NCBI GenBank assembly: GCA_016177705.1
Contig: JACOUT010000009.1
Coordinates: 397,519 to 461,518 of the forward strand
Direction of reading: 5' to 3'
Length of the DNA: 64,000 bases
Origin: Deltaproteobacteria bacterium
Lineage (GTDB): Bacteria > Myxococcota > UBA727 > VGSZ01
In this document: positions 10,205 to 23,831 of the stretch, piece by piece
How the letters are laid out: every line of letters begins with the position of its first letter
How positions within the stretch are numbered: the first letter of the stretch is position 1
Translations under genes and position numbers: made by a program
The notes under the pieces: generated by a model
Told to the model about the DNA's origin: nothing
Databases searched by the model: none
What the model saw: only the letters and a program-made list of their open reading frames with translations

Positions 10205-11184
10205 GACTGACCCCCGACGTGCTCAAGCTCGACCTCGAGAAGACCGCGGACGCGCTGGCCGCCACGCTGCGCGACGTCGTGGTCGACACGCTCAAGCGGC
10301 GCGGCATGGTGGTGGGCCTGTCCGGCGGCATCGACTCGAGCGTCACCGCCGGGCTTGCCGTGCGCGCGTTTGGCAAGGAGCGTGTGGTCGGGCTGTTGAT
10401 GCCCGAGACCGACTCGGCCGACGAGACGCTCGGGCTGTCGCAGAGCGTGGCGGACGCGCTCGGCATCGAGACCGTGCACGAGGACATCACGCCCATCTTG
10501 AAGGCGGCGCGCTGCTACGAGCGGCGCGACGAGGCCATCCGCAAGGTGGTGCCCGGCTTCGGCCCCGGCTGGAAGTCCAAGATCGTGCTGCCCGACGTCT
10601 TGCAGTCGAGCGCGCTGCGCTTCTACTCGGTGGTGGTGCAAGACCCCTCGGGCAAGACCGAGAAGGTGCGCATGACGACGGAGGCGTACCTGGGCGTCGT
10701 CGCCGCCACCAACTTCAAGCAGCGCACGCGCACCATGCTCGAGTACTACCACGCCGATCGGCTCAACTACGCCGTCGGCGGCACGCCCAACCGCCTCGAG
10801 TACGACCAGGGCTTCTTCGTCAAGGGCGGCGACGGGCTCGCCGACGTCAAGCCGATCGCGCACCTGTACAAGACGCAGGTGTACGCGCTCGCCGAGGTGG
10901 TGGGCATCCCCGCGTCGGTGCGCGCGCGGCGCCCCACCACGGATACCTACTCGTTGCCGCAGTCGCAGGATGAGTTCTACTTCTCGCTGCCCTACGAGCG
11001 CATGGACCTGGCGCTCTGGGCCAAGAACAACGGCGTCTCGCCGGCCGACGCCGCCGCGGGCCTCGAGCTGACCACGGCACAGGTGGAGCGGGTCTACGCC
11101 GACATCGAGCAGAAGCGCCGCACCACGCGTCCGTTGCACCTGCACGCGCTGCTGCTCGCGCCCGTGCCCGAGGTCCACCTGTGA
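10201..11184 (+). CDS. nadE: NAD+ synthetase, ammonia-dependent type
   Basis: A 327-residue enzyme that adenylates nicotinate adenine dinucleotide and amidates it to NAD+. The PP-loop SGGIDSS is at residues 41-47; NFKQRTRTM, GTPNRLEYDQG and KGGDGLADVKPIAHLYK are the family's substrate and ATP contacts. It is longer than the roughly 275-residue E. coli enzyme, mainly from extra sequence at about residues 110-165. It has no nitrilase-like glutaminase domain, so it must use free ammonia or accept it from a partner; AsnB in the same operon is a possible donor (inference). The ATG at 10201 overlaps the preceding stop and gives the expected N-terminus. A role in a specialised amide-forming pathway instead of general NAD supply is possible. 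Confidence 0.88.
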   Translation: MRLTPDVLKLDLEKTADALAATLRDVVVDTLKRRGMVVGLSGGIDSSVTAGLAVRAFGKERVVGLLMPETDSADETLGLSQSVADALGIETVHEDITPILKAARCYERRDEAIRKVVPGFGPGWKSKIVLPDVLQSSALRFYSVVVQDPSGKTEKVRMTTEAYLGVVAATNFKQRTRTMLEYYHADRLNYAVGGTPNRLEYDQGFFVKGGDGLADVKPIAHLYKTQVYALAEVVGIPASVRARRPTTDTYSLPQSQDEFYFSLPYERMDLALWAKNNGVSPADAAAGLELTTAQVERVYADIEQKRRTTRPLHLHALLLAPVPEVHL

Positions 11185-11951
11185 CCATGGCGCCGCGCGC
11201 GTTGCTGGCCGCGCTGGCGCTGCTCGCGGCCGGCTGTGACGACGAGCCCTTGCCGGAGGTGACTGTAGTGGTCGACGACGCGCTCAGACGGGACCTCGAG
11301 ACCATCAAGGGCGCTCGGGTGTTCTTCGGCCATCAATCGGTGGGGCACGACGTGCTCGAGGGCGTGGCCGCGCTCGCGCGCGAGGCCGGCGTCGAGGTGG
11401 CGATCGGCGAGGGGAAGATCGGCGCCAACGGCAAGCCGGAGGCCAAGTTCGACGACTTCGCCAAGCGCGCGGAGACCGGCGCCGAGCTCGACCTCATCGC
11501 CATGAAGCTCTGCTTCGTCGACCTCTACCGTGGCGCCGACCCCGACCAGCTGCTGTCCCAGTACAAGGCCGCGGTCGCGCGGGTGCGCAAGGCGCAGCCG
11601 AACGCGAAGATCCTCCACGTCACGACCCCGCTCACCATTCGAGCCACTACCGTCAAGGCGTCGATCAAGCGCCTGATCGGCGGCAACTCGCACTCCGACG
11701 ACTCGAACCTGCTGCGCCTGACCTACAACCGCGGCCTGCGCGAGGCCTTCCCCGGCGAGCCGGTGTTCGACCTGGCCACCGTCGAGGCGACCCGACCCGA
11801 CGGCTCGAAGGAGGAGTTCGCGGTCGGCGGGCGGCCGGTGCCGAACCTCTGGCGAGGCTACGCTGCCGACGAGGGCCACCTGAACGAGCAGGGCAAGCGC
11901 GTCGCCGGCCGCGCCTTCGTCGCCGCGCTCGCCGAAGCGCTGCGCAAGTAG
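11181..11951 (+). CDS. Lipoprotein with SGNH/GDSL hydrolase-like features
   Basis: A 256-residue predicted lipoprotein. After a short hydrophobic leader the lipobox LAAGC marks the lipidated cysteine. The mature part begins with FFGHQSVGHDVLEG, a pattern seen in proteins assigned to the SGNH/GDSL hydrolase superfamily, and ends with DEGHLNEQGKR, which supplies a DxxH pair in the block V position. Such proteins are esterases or acyltransferases acting on lipids or glycans. Catalytic serine assignment (S of GHQSVG) is tentative. The GTG at 11181 overlaps the nadE stop and has an AGG about 7 bases upstream; an in-frame ATG at 11187 would also keep the leader. It probably is the last gene of the run from 5637 and acts in the periplasm. 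Confidence 0.7.
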   Translation: MTMAPRALLAALALLAAGCDDEPLPEVTVVVDDALRRDLETIKGARVFFGHQSVGHDVLEGVAALAREAGVEVAIGEGKIGANGKPEAKFDDFAKRAETGAELDLIAMKLCFVDLYRGADPDQLLSQYKAAVARVRKAQPNAKILHVTTPLTIRATTVKASIKRLIGGNSHSDDSNLLRLTYNRGLREAFPGEPVFDLATVEATRPDGSKEEFAVGGRPVPNLWRGYAADEGHLNEQGKRVAGRAFVAALAEALRK

Positions 11952-12020
11952 CCGTCGGCGCGCTGCGGAGGCGTCGTCGAAGGGGATTGCGAGGCGAGGG
12001 CGGTGTGCCATGGCCGCCGC

Positions 12021-13124
12021 ATGGGATTCTCCTGCGGCATCGTCGGCCTGCCGAACGTCGGCAAGTCCACCCTGTTCAACTGCTTGTCGTCGGCGCGCGC
12101 CGACGCGGCCAACTACCCCTTCTGCACCATCGAGCCGAACGTCGGCATCGTCGAGGTGCCGGACGCGCGCCTGCAGGCGCTCGCCGGCGTGGTGCACCCG
12201 CAGAAGATCCTGCCGACCACCACGCGCTTCGTCGACATCGCCGGCATCGTGCGCGGCGCATCCAAGGGCGAGGGCCTCGGCAACAAGTTCCTCTCCCACA
12301 TCCGTGACGTCGACGCCATCTGCCACGTGGTGCGCTGCTTCACCGACAGCAACGTCGTGCACGTCGACGGCGCGGTCAACCCCGCGCGCGACGTCGAGAC
12401 CATCGAGACCGAGCTGATCCTCGCCGACCTCGAGAGCGTGGAGAAGCGGCTCGATCGCGCCGTCAAGATGTCCAAGGGCACCGACCCGCTCGAGAAAAAG
12501 GCGGTGCCGTTCTGCACCGAGCTGAAGGCGCACCTCGACCAGGGCAAGCCCGCGCGCAGCTTCAAGGCCGGTGACGACGAGGATCTGAAGGGTGTGCTGT
12601 ACGAGATGCACCTCTTGACCGTCAAGCCGACCCTGTTCGTCGCCAACGTCGATGAGTCCGGCTTCGATCCGGCGTCCAACCCGCACCTGCAGGCGCTGCA
12701 AGCGTTGGCCAAGGCGCGCGGCGACGAGGTGCTGCCGCTGTGCGCCAAGATCGAGGCCGAGGTGGCGGAGCTGCCGCCCGAGGAGCGCAAGGAGTTCCTC
12801 GCCGGCCTCGGCATGACGTCGTCGGGCCTCGATCGCCTGATCCAGGCCGGCTACCGCATCCTCGGCCTCGCCTCCTACCTGACCGCGGGTGAGAAGGAGG
12901 TGCGCGCCTGGACCATCACCAAGGGCATGAAGGCGCCACAGGCGGCCGGGGTCATCCACAGCGACTTCGAGCGCGGCTTCATCAAGGCCGAGGTCATCTG
13001 GTGGGAGGACTTCGTCGCGCTCGGCGGCGAGGCCCGCTGCCGCGAGGCCGGCAAGCTGCGCCTCGAGGGCAAGGAGTACGTCGTGCGCGACGGCGACGTC
13101 ATGCACTTCAAGTTCAACGTGTAG
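12021..13124 (+). CDS. ychF: Redox-regulated ATPase YchF (OLA1/Obg family)
   Basis: A 367-residue member of the YchF/OLA1 branch of Obg-type P-loop NTPases. The Walker A GLPNVGKST is at about residues 9-17, the switch and G3 region is DIAGIVRGASKGEGLGN, and the base-specificity motif reads NVDE in place of the GTPase NKxD, which explains the family's preference for ATP. The C-terminal TGS domain ends VRDGDVMHFKFNV as in other members. The length matches E. coli YchF (363). It binds ribosomes and acts in stress responses. The ATG at 12021 gives the canonical MGFSCGIVG N-terminus; an upstream in-frame alternative adds six unrelated residues. It stands alone between the asnB-nadE run and the pur cluster. 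Confidence 0.96.
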   Translation: MGFSCGIVGLPNVGKSTLFNCLSSARADAANYPFCTIEPNVGIVEVPDARLQALAGVVHPQKILPTTTRFVDIAGIVRGASKGEGLGNKFLSHIRDVDAICHVVRCFTDSNVVHVDGAVNPARDVETIETELILADLESVEKRLDRAVKMSKGTDPLEKKAVPFCTELKAHLDQGKPARSFKAGDDEDLKGVLYEMHLLTVKPTLFVANVDESGFDPASNPHLQALQALAKARGDEVLPLCAKIEAEVAELPPEERKEFLAGLGMTSSGLDRLIQAGYRILGLASYLTAGEKEVRAWTITKGMKAPQAAGVIHSDFERGFIKAEVIWWEDFVALGGEARCREAGKLRLEGKEYVVRDGDVMHFKFNV

Positions 13125-13211
13125 CTCCCGCTCCCGCTCCCGCGGGGCTCGCCGCGACCCTTGCCCCGCGCGTCGACGACGGCTATGCCCCGCGCAGACG
13201 GAGGTGATCCC
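13125..13211 (+). promoter_or_regulatory. purS leader with competing inverted repeats
   Basis: This short gap between ychF and purS starts with three tandem copies of CTCCCG (13125-13142). CGCGGGG at 13141-13147 can pair with CCCCGCG at 13164-13170 or with the second copy at 13188-13194, which would form mutually exclusive hairpins. Either could act as a terminator for ychF or as an attenuator for the purine genes. No ligand-binding riboswitch fold was recognised. In DNA this GC-rich, chance pairing is common, so the functional reading is weak. Confidence 0.25.
13200..13208 (+). promoter_or_regulatory. Strong Shine-Dalgarno of purS
   Basis: GGAGGTGAT is fully complementary to the 3' end of bacterial 16S rRNA and lies 3 bases before the ATG at 13212. 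It decides the purS start against upstream in-frame codons and should give strong initiation for the whole coupled purS-purQ-purL-purF run. Confidence 0.7.
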
Positions 13212-13447
13212 ATGCGCGCCCGCGTGATCGTCCGCCTCAAACCCGCCGTGCTCGACCCCCAGGGCGAGGCCATCGAGCGCGCGCTGCAGGGGCTCGGCTT
13301 CTCCGGCGTCAAGAACGTGCGCGTGGGCAAGCTGATCGAGCTCGACGTCGAGGGCGACGCCGGCCTGGTCAAGGCCGAGCTCGCGGCCATGGCCGACAAG
13401 CTGCTCGCCAACCCGGTGATCGAGGACTACCAGGTGGAGGTCGCTCG

Positions 13448-13451
<4 letters not shown>
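13212..13451 (+). CDS. purS: Phosphoribosylformylglycinamidine synthase subunit PurS
   Basis: A 79-residue protein with the typical PurS composition: an N-terminal strand starting MRARVIVRLKPAVLDPQG, the central VRVGKLIELDVEG strand, and a C-terminal VIEDYQVEV. PurS bridges PurQ and PurL in the multi-subunit FGAM synthase, the fourth step of purine synthesis. The size agrees with the roughly 80-residue family. The stop overlaps the purQ start (ATGA at 13448-13451), so the subunits are coupled in translation, as expected for a stoichiometric complex. Confidence 0.95.
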
Positions 13452-14154
<703 letters not shown>

Positions 14155-14158
<4 letters not shown>

Positions 14159-16356
14159 AGACCGCGGTCGCCCGCCTGAAGGACACCGACCTCACCGCCG
14201 TCGAGCATGCGCGCGAGATGGGACTGGACGACGCCGAATTTGCGCGCGCCCAGCAGGTGCTCGGTCGCGTGCCCAACAAGGTCGAGCTCGGCTGTTTCGC
14301 CGCCATGTGGAGCGAGCACTGCTCCTACAAGTCGAGCCGCACGCACCTGCGACGCCTGCCGACGACGGGGCCGCGCGTGTTGGTCGGGCCGGGCGAGAAC
14401 GCCGGCGTGGTCGACGTCGGCGAGGGCTGGGCAGTCGCCTTCAAGGTCGAGAGCCACAATCACCCGAGCTACATCGAGCCCTACCAGGGTGCTGCCACCG
14501 GCGTCGGCGGCATCCTGCGCGACGTCTTCACCATGGGGGCGCGGCCCATCGCCGCCATGAACCTGCTGCGCTTCGGCCGGCCGGAGCACCCGAAGACCCC
14601 CGCGCTCTTGTCGGGAGTGGTCAAAGGCATCGGCGGCTACGGCAACTGCTTCGGCGTGCCCACGGTCTACTCGTCGACGGACTTCGACGCGCGCTACGAC
14701 GGCAACATCCTGGTGAACGCGTTTGCGCTCGGCGTGCTGAGGAGCGACGCCATCTGGAAGGGCACCGCCTCGGGCGTGGGCAACCCGGTGATGTACGTGG
14801 GTGCCAAGACGGGCCGGGACGGCATCCACGGCGCCACCATGGCGTCGGACTCGTTCTCCGAGGGCGAGGAGCAGGATCGCCCGACGGTGCAGGTGGGCGA
14901 TCCCTTCAAAGAGAAGCTCTTGATGGAGGCCTGCATGGCGCTGTTCGCGGCGGCGCCCGAGAGCGGTGGCTTATTGGTAGGTATTCAAGACATGGGCGCT
15001 GCGGGTCTCACCTCGTCGAGCTTCGAGATGGCGAGCCGCGCCGGCAGCGGCGTGCGCATCGACCTCGACCGCGTGCCCACGCGCGAGCGCGGCATGAGCG
15101 CCTACGAGCTGATGCTGTCCGAGAGCCAGGAGCGCATGCTGTTGGTCGCCAAGCGCGGCTGCGAGGAGGCGGTGCGCGCCATCTTCGCCACCTGGGATCT
15201 CGACTGTGTGGTCATCGGCGCCGTCACCGACGACGGCATGGTGCGCCTGGTGAAGGGCGGCGCCGAGGTCGGCGTGCTACCGGCGCGCGCGCTCGCCGAC
15301 GACGCACCTCGCTATCAACGCCCCACCGCCGCAGCGCCGGCAGAGGGCGAGCCGCGCGCCCCGCTCGGGCGCGTCGGCCCCACGGTGCGCGCCCACGTCA
15401 CCTCGCCGTCGCTGGCGCCGAAGTCGTGGATCTATCGCCAGTACGATCGCGAGGTGGGCGCCGGCACGCTGCTCGACGGCACGCGCGCCCCCGCCGCGCT
15501 GGTGCGCATCCCCGGCACGCACCGCGCGGTGGCGATGGCGCTGTGCTGCGTCGGCCGCTGGTGCTCGGCCGATCCGCGCGAGGGCGCCCGTCGCGCGGTC
15601 ATCGAGGGCGTGCTGCGCACGAGCTGCGTAGGTGCCTTGCCCATCGGCGCCACCGACTGCCTCAACTACGGCAACCCGCGCGTGCCCGAGGTGATGGGCA
15701 GCTTCGTCGAGGGCGTCGAGGGTATCCGCGAGGCGTGCCTGGCGCTCGACGTGCCGGTGGTCTCCGGCAACGTCAGCCTCTACAACGCGACCGACGACCG
15801 CGCCATCCACCCCACGCCAGCCGTCGGCGTGGTCGGCCTGGTCGAAGACTTCCGGCCGGCACTGCCGCGCGACGCGCAGACAGGCGACACCGTGGCGTTG
15901 CTCGGTTGGCCCGCGCAGGGCACTTCGCTCGACCTCGGGCGCGTGCGGCGCCTCGCCGAGCTGGTGCGCGAGCTGCGGGTGGCCGGCGCCCACGTCGACG
16001 CGCAGCCGGTGCTCGAGGGCGGCTTGTCGGCGGCGCTGGTGGAGTTGGCGCGCCGCGCCGGCACGGGGCTGTTTGCCAATCTCCCTGCGGGCACCGACGT
16101 GACCGACGCGCTGCTGTCGGAGGACGGCGTCGGCGCTGTCGTCGTGGTGCCGCCCGACCGCCTCCAGCTCGTGCACGAACGCGCGCAGCGCGCTGAGGTG
16201 CCGCTCGAGGTGCTGGGCGCGCTCGGCGGGCACCAGGTCGCCGTCGCGCAGCAGGGAACGCAGGGTGGCGCGCCGCTCTTCGAGTGGGACACCGAGGCGC
16301 TGTTCGCGGAGCTCGAGGCCGTAGTGCCGCGCATTGCGCAGGGAGCGCGCCCATGA
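14155..16356 (+). CDS. purL: Phosphoribosylformylglycinamidine synthase subunit PurL
   Basis: A 733-residue small-type PurL, the ATP-dependent synthetase subunit that converts FGAR to FGAM using ammonia from PurQ. It shows the family motifs [10 protein letters not shown] near residue 50 and [21 protein letters not shown] near residue 100. [13 protein letters not shown] lies in the middle and SGNVSLYN in the second half. The small form needs PurS and PurQ, which are directly upstream. The ATG at 14155 overlaps the purQ stop, and purL in turn overlaps purF by ATGA at 16353-16356. A short stretch around 14975 (GGCTTATTGGTAGGTATTC) is notably less GC-rich than its surroundings, but the encoded residues are conserved. 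Confidence 0.96.
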
Positions 16357-16370
16357 CCGCGCCCATGACC
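16347..16370 (+). repeat. 12-bp tandem duplication across the purF start
   Basis: GCGCCCATGACC occurs twice in direct tandem, at 16347-16358 and 16359-16370. The first copy holds the purL stop and the first purF start (16353); the second holds an in-frame alternative purF start at 16365. The unit is a multiple of three, so the frame is kept and only the four residues MTAP are repeated. Confidence 0.8.
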
Positions 16371-17834
16371 GCGAACTGGCGTCTCGTCGAGGACGATGGC
16401 GCCGATCGCATGCGCGACCGCTGCGGCGTGGTCGGCGTCTTCGGCAACCGCGAGGCGGCGAACCTCGCCTACCTGGCGATGTACGCCCTGCAACATCGCG
16501 GCCAAGAGAGCGCCGGCATCGTGGCCGGTGACGGCGAGGTGCTGCGCCGCATCGCCGGTGTGGGCCTGGTGGCCGACGTCATCACCGAGCGCGCCATCGA
16601 GGCGCTGCCCGGCGCGGTCGCCGTCGGCCACGTGCGCTACGCCACCGCCGGCAGCGAGCAGGACAAGGCGCGCGACGCCCAGCCCCTGCTGGTGCGCTGC
16701 CAGGCTGGCCCCATCGCGGTGGCGCACAATGGCAACCTGGTGAACGCCGATGCGCTGCGTGCCCAGCTCGAGGAGCGCGGCAGCATCTTCCAGACTTCGT
16801 CAGATACCGAAGTGATCGTCCACCTGATCGCGACCAGCCACGGCTCCTTGCTCGAGCGCCTCAAGAAGTCGCTCAAGCAGGTGCGAGGCGCCTACACCCT
16901 CACCGTGACCGGCGATGGCCGCCTCTACGGCGTGCGCGACCCGTCCGGCGTGCGCCCGCTCGTGCTCGGCCAGTTGAACGGCGACCGCCAAGGCTTCGTG
17001 CTCGCCTCCGAGACCTGCGCCTTCGACCTGATCGGCGCGCGCCTGCTGCGCGACGTCGAGCCGGGCGAGGTGGTGCAGATCGACGAGCACGGCGTGCACA
17101 GCCACCGCCTCGAGAACGTCGACAACCTGCCGCACGCCGCCTGCATCTTCGAGCACGTCTACTTCGCGCGCCCGGACTCCCGCGTGTTCGGTCGCTGGGT
17201 GCACGAGGCGAGGAAGAGCCTCGGCCGTCAGCTCGCCAAGGAGACGCCGGTGCCGGCCGACGTCGTCATCCCGGTGCCCGATAGCGGCGTCTACGCGGCC
17301 ATGGGCTACGCCGAGCAGGCGGGCATCCCGTTCGAGATGGGCCTGGTGAGGAACCACTACGTCGGCCGCACCTTCATCGAGCCCGAGCAGCGCATCAGGA
17401 ACTTCGGCGTCAAGCTCAAGCTCAACCCGGTCAGGAGCATCATCGAGGGCAAGCGCGTCGTGGTGGTCGACGACAGCCTGGTGCGCGGCACCACCTCGAA
17501 GAAGATCGTCGAGATGGTGCGCTCCTCGGGCGCCGCTGAAGTGCACCTGCGCATCTCGGCGCCGCCCACGACGAGCCCCTGCTTCTACGGCATCGACACG
17601 CCGACCAAGGAAGAGCTGATCGCCTCGCACATGACCGTGCCGCAAATCGCGGCCTTCGTCGGCGCCGACTCGGTCGGCTACCTGTCCCGCGAGGGCCTCC
17701 ATGCCGCCGTGCGCGAGCTGCCGGCCGAGCGGTGCGCCGCGGACCTCGCCGGCAGGGTGAGCGGCTTCTGCGACGCGTGCTTCTCCGGTGACTACCCGAT
17801 CTCCATCGGCGGCCACGCCGCCCGCCGCCGCTGA
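16353..17834 (+). CDS. purF: Amidophosphoribosyltransferase
   Basis: A 493-residue enzyme for the first committed step of purine synthesis, making phosphoribosylamine from PRPP and glutamine. The mature Ntn nucleophile would be C24 in [11 protein letters not shown], after removal of a propeptide of about 23 residues. LQHRGQES and the glutaminase NGNLVN motif follow. The PRPP site [16 protein letters not shown] lies near residue 370. Cysteines near the C-terminus ([10 protein letters not shown]) match the iron-sulfur-containing Bacillus-type PurF. The start is ambiguous between 16353, which overlaps the purL stop, and 16365, because of a 12-bp duplication. It is the last gene of the coupled pur unit; gltB follows after 54 bp. 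Confidence 0.95.
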   Translation: MTAPMTANWRLVEDDGADRMRDRCGVVGVFGNREAANLAYLAMYALQHRGQESAGIVAGDGEVLRRIAGVGLVADVITERAIEALPGAVAVGHVRYATAGSEQDKARDAQPLLVRCQAGPIAVAHNGNLVNADALRAQLEERGSIFQTSSDTEVIVHLIATSHGSLLERLKKSLKQVRGAYTLTVTGDGRLYGVRDPSGVRPLVLGQLNGDRQGFVLASETCAFDLIGARLLRDVEPGEVVQIDEHGVHSHRLENVDNLPHAACIFEHVYFARPDSRVFGRWVHEARKSLGRQLAKETPVPADVVIPVPDSGVYAAMGYAEQAGIPFEMGLVRNHYVGRTFIEPEQRIRNFGVKLKLNPVRSIIEGKRVVVVDDSLVRGTTSKKIVEMVRSSGAAEVHLRISAPPTTSPCFYGIDTPTKEELIASHMTVPQIAAFVGADSVGYLSREGLHAAVRELPAERCAADLAGRVSGFCDACFSGDYPISIGGHAARRR

Positions 17835-17888
17835 GCCTTGCCCTCGACGACGCGGTGCGTAAGCTGCCCGGATTACGGGAGCTTGCCC

Positions 17889-22406
<4,518 letters not shown>

Positions 22407-22411
22407 CGGTC

Positions 22412-22571
22412 AGAGAGCTGATCCGGTTGCAGCGCCGTCGCGAGCGTGAGCGGGTGGGGCGAGGGCAAGGAGCCGCGCAGGCGCGTGGCCGTAGCCACGT
22501 GCCGAGCACGCGACGCCGCCTTCGCCCCACCCGCTCGCGCGCAGCAGGCGATGTAACCGGTTCAGCTCTCT
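22412..22571. repeat. Long imperfect palindrome between convergent genes (REP-like)
   Basis: A 160-bp element fills the gap between the ends of gltB and the convergent gene at 22570. Its outer arms, 22412-22428 and 22555-22571, are 17 bp inverted repeats with one mismatch, reading AGAGAGCTGAWCCGGTT. An inner pair, GAGCGGGTGGGGCG at 22448-22461 and its complement at 22523-22536, is perfect over 14 bp. A central hairpin has CGTGGC (22484-22489) facing GCCACG (22494-22499). The right arm reaches into the stop codon of the minus-strand gene. Structure and site suit a bidirectional terminator or a REP/MITE-like mobile palindrome. A 14-bp core of the arm recurs at 62559. Confidence 0.7.
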
Positions 22572-23799
22572 AGAGCAGCCCGTCGCAGGGCGTACCGAGC
22601 GGCTCGGCGTAGACGCGCCACGGACCATAGGCCTCGCCCGCGTGGTCCTCGACGGGCAGCGGCTTGAGCGGCACCGGCGCGCCGCCCTTGGGCGTCCACG
22701 ACGCGCCGTAGCCGACGTTGAGGCGGCCCTGCGCCGTCGTGAACACGCTCTCGTCGCGCTCGAGCATGACGGCGTCGACCCGCTGGTACGACAGCGCCCC
22801 CGGCTTGCCGACGTGCAGCCGGAAGTCGCGGCTGCCCTCAGGCTCGCGCGCCACGTCGACGACGAAATAGACGCCGTCGTCGGTGCGGGCGATCTTGTCG
22901 ATGCGGCGCTGCCAGCGCACCTGCAACAGACGCGCGCCCTTCGGCAGCATGGTCGGCGACAGCTCGATCTTCTTGTCGCCGCACTGCAGCCAGTGTTTGC
23001 CGTCCTTCTTGCCGAAGCTCGCCTGCCAGCGCTCGGCGACGCGCGGCTCCCAGAACACCAGGTCGAACGAGACCTCGCCCTCGCGGCCGCCGCCCGAGAT
23101 GCGCTGCGCGAACAGCCTGCCGTCGCGCCCCGCGTAGAAGGGCGCGAACGAGTCCTCGCTCTTCGGGTCGTACGCGACGACCAGGCCCTTGCCATCGCCC
23201 ACCACCACCAAGCGCTTCTTCACGGCGGGCGCGACCTCGGCGTCCAGCTCTCGACCGCCGGCCGGCGCGGCTCCGCCCGGCGCGATGGCGAGCACGCCGG
23301 TGGCCAGCGGTGCCGCGCTCGGCGCCGCCTGCGAGACCTCGGCGACCAGAGCGGGCAGCGCGTCGAGCACGTCGTCGAGCGTGCCGCCCTTGAAGCGGCG
23401 ATCTGCGAGGCGCGAGCCGGCAGTCCGGACCTCCACCTTGCGCACGCCGACGAGCCAGCTCGAGCCGACCAGCGACACGGAGCCGCCGATCAGCTCGTCG
23501 ACGCCAAGCGCGGCGCCGATCTGCGCCATGCACGAGTCGTCGGCGCAGCCGACCATCTGCTTTTGCGCCTCGAGGTCCAGCAGCGCCTTCATCTGCGCTT
23601 GGGTCATGACCTCGGTGCCGGGCACGCGTGCGAGCTGGCCGGCGAGCGCCTCGGTGAGCGCGGCGGCGGTCTTGGCGTCGACACCGGCGCCGCCGACCAT
23701 GGGCAGCACACCCACCTTCCTCGCCAGCGACGACGACGCGGCCAACAGCGAGCAGCAGAGCACGAGCACAAAGGGCAGGGGGCGCATGCCGCGCAGCAT
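22570..23799 (-). CDS. Secreted protein of unknown function
   Basis: A 409-residue protein with a signal peptide: the hydrophobic stretch PFVLVLCCSLLAASSSLA ends in an Ala-x-Ala-like site. The following 150 residues (starting KVGVLPMVGG, with LTEALAGQLAR and CADDSCMAQIGAALGVDELIGGSVS) look like the TolB/CsgG-type N-terminal nucleotide-binding-like domain found in myxobacterial exported proteins. The two cysteines of CADDSC may form a disulfide. The C-terminal half has no recognised domain. Initiation could be at 23799 or at the Met four codons later. It lies 32 bp downstream of the VIT/vWA gene on the same strand and may be its operon partner, but the function is unknown. Confidence 0.75.
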   Translation of the reverse strand: MLRGMRPLPFVLVLCCSLLAASSSLARKVGVLPMVGGAGVDAKTAAALTEALAGQLARVPGTEVMTQAQMKALLDLEAQKQMVGCADDSCMAQIGAALGVDELIGGSVSLVGSSWLVGVRKVEVRTAGSRLADRRFKGGTLDDVLDALPALVAEVSQAAPSAAPLATGVLAIAPGGAAPAGGRELDAEVAPAVKKRLVVVGDGKGLVVAYDPKSEDSFAPFYAGRDGRLFAQRISGGGREGEVSFDLVFWEPRVAERWQASFGKKDGKHWLQCGDKKIELSPTMLPKGARLLQVRWQRRIDKIARTDDGVYFVVDVAREPEGSRDFRLHVGKPGALSYQRVDAVMLERDESVFTTAQGRLNVGYGASWTPKGGAPVPLKPLPVEDHAGEAYGPWRVYAEPLGTPCDGLL

Positions 23800-23831
23800 A
23801 CGCCCCCTGCCGTCCGACCATCACGCCAAGC

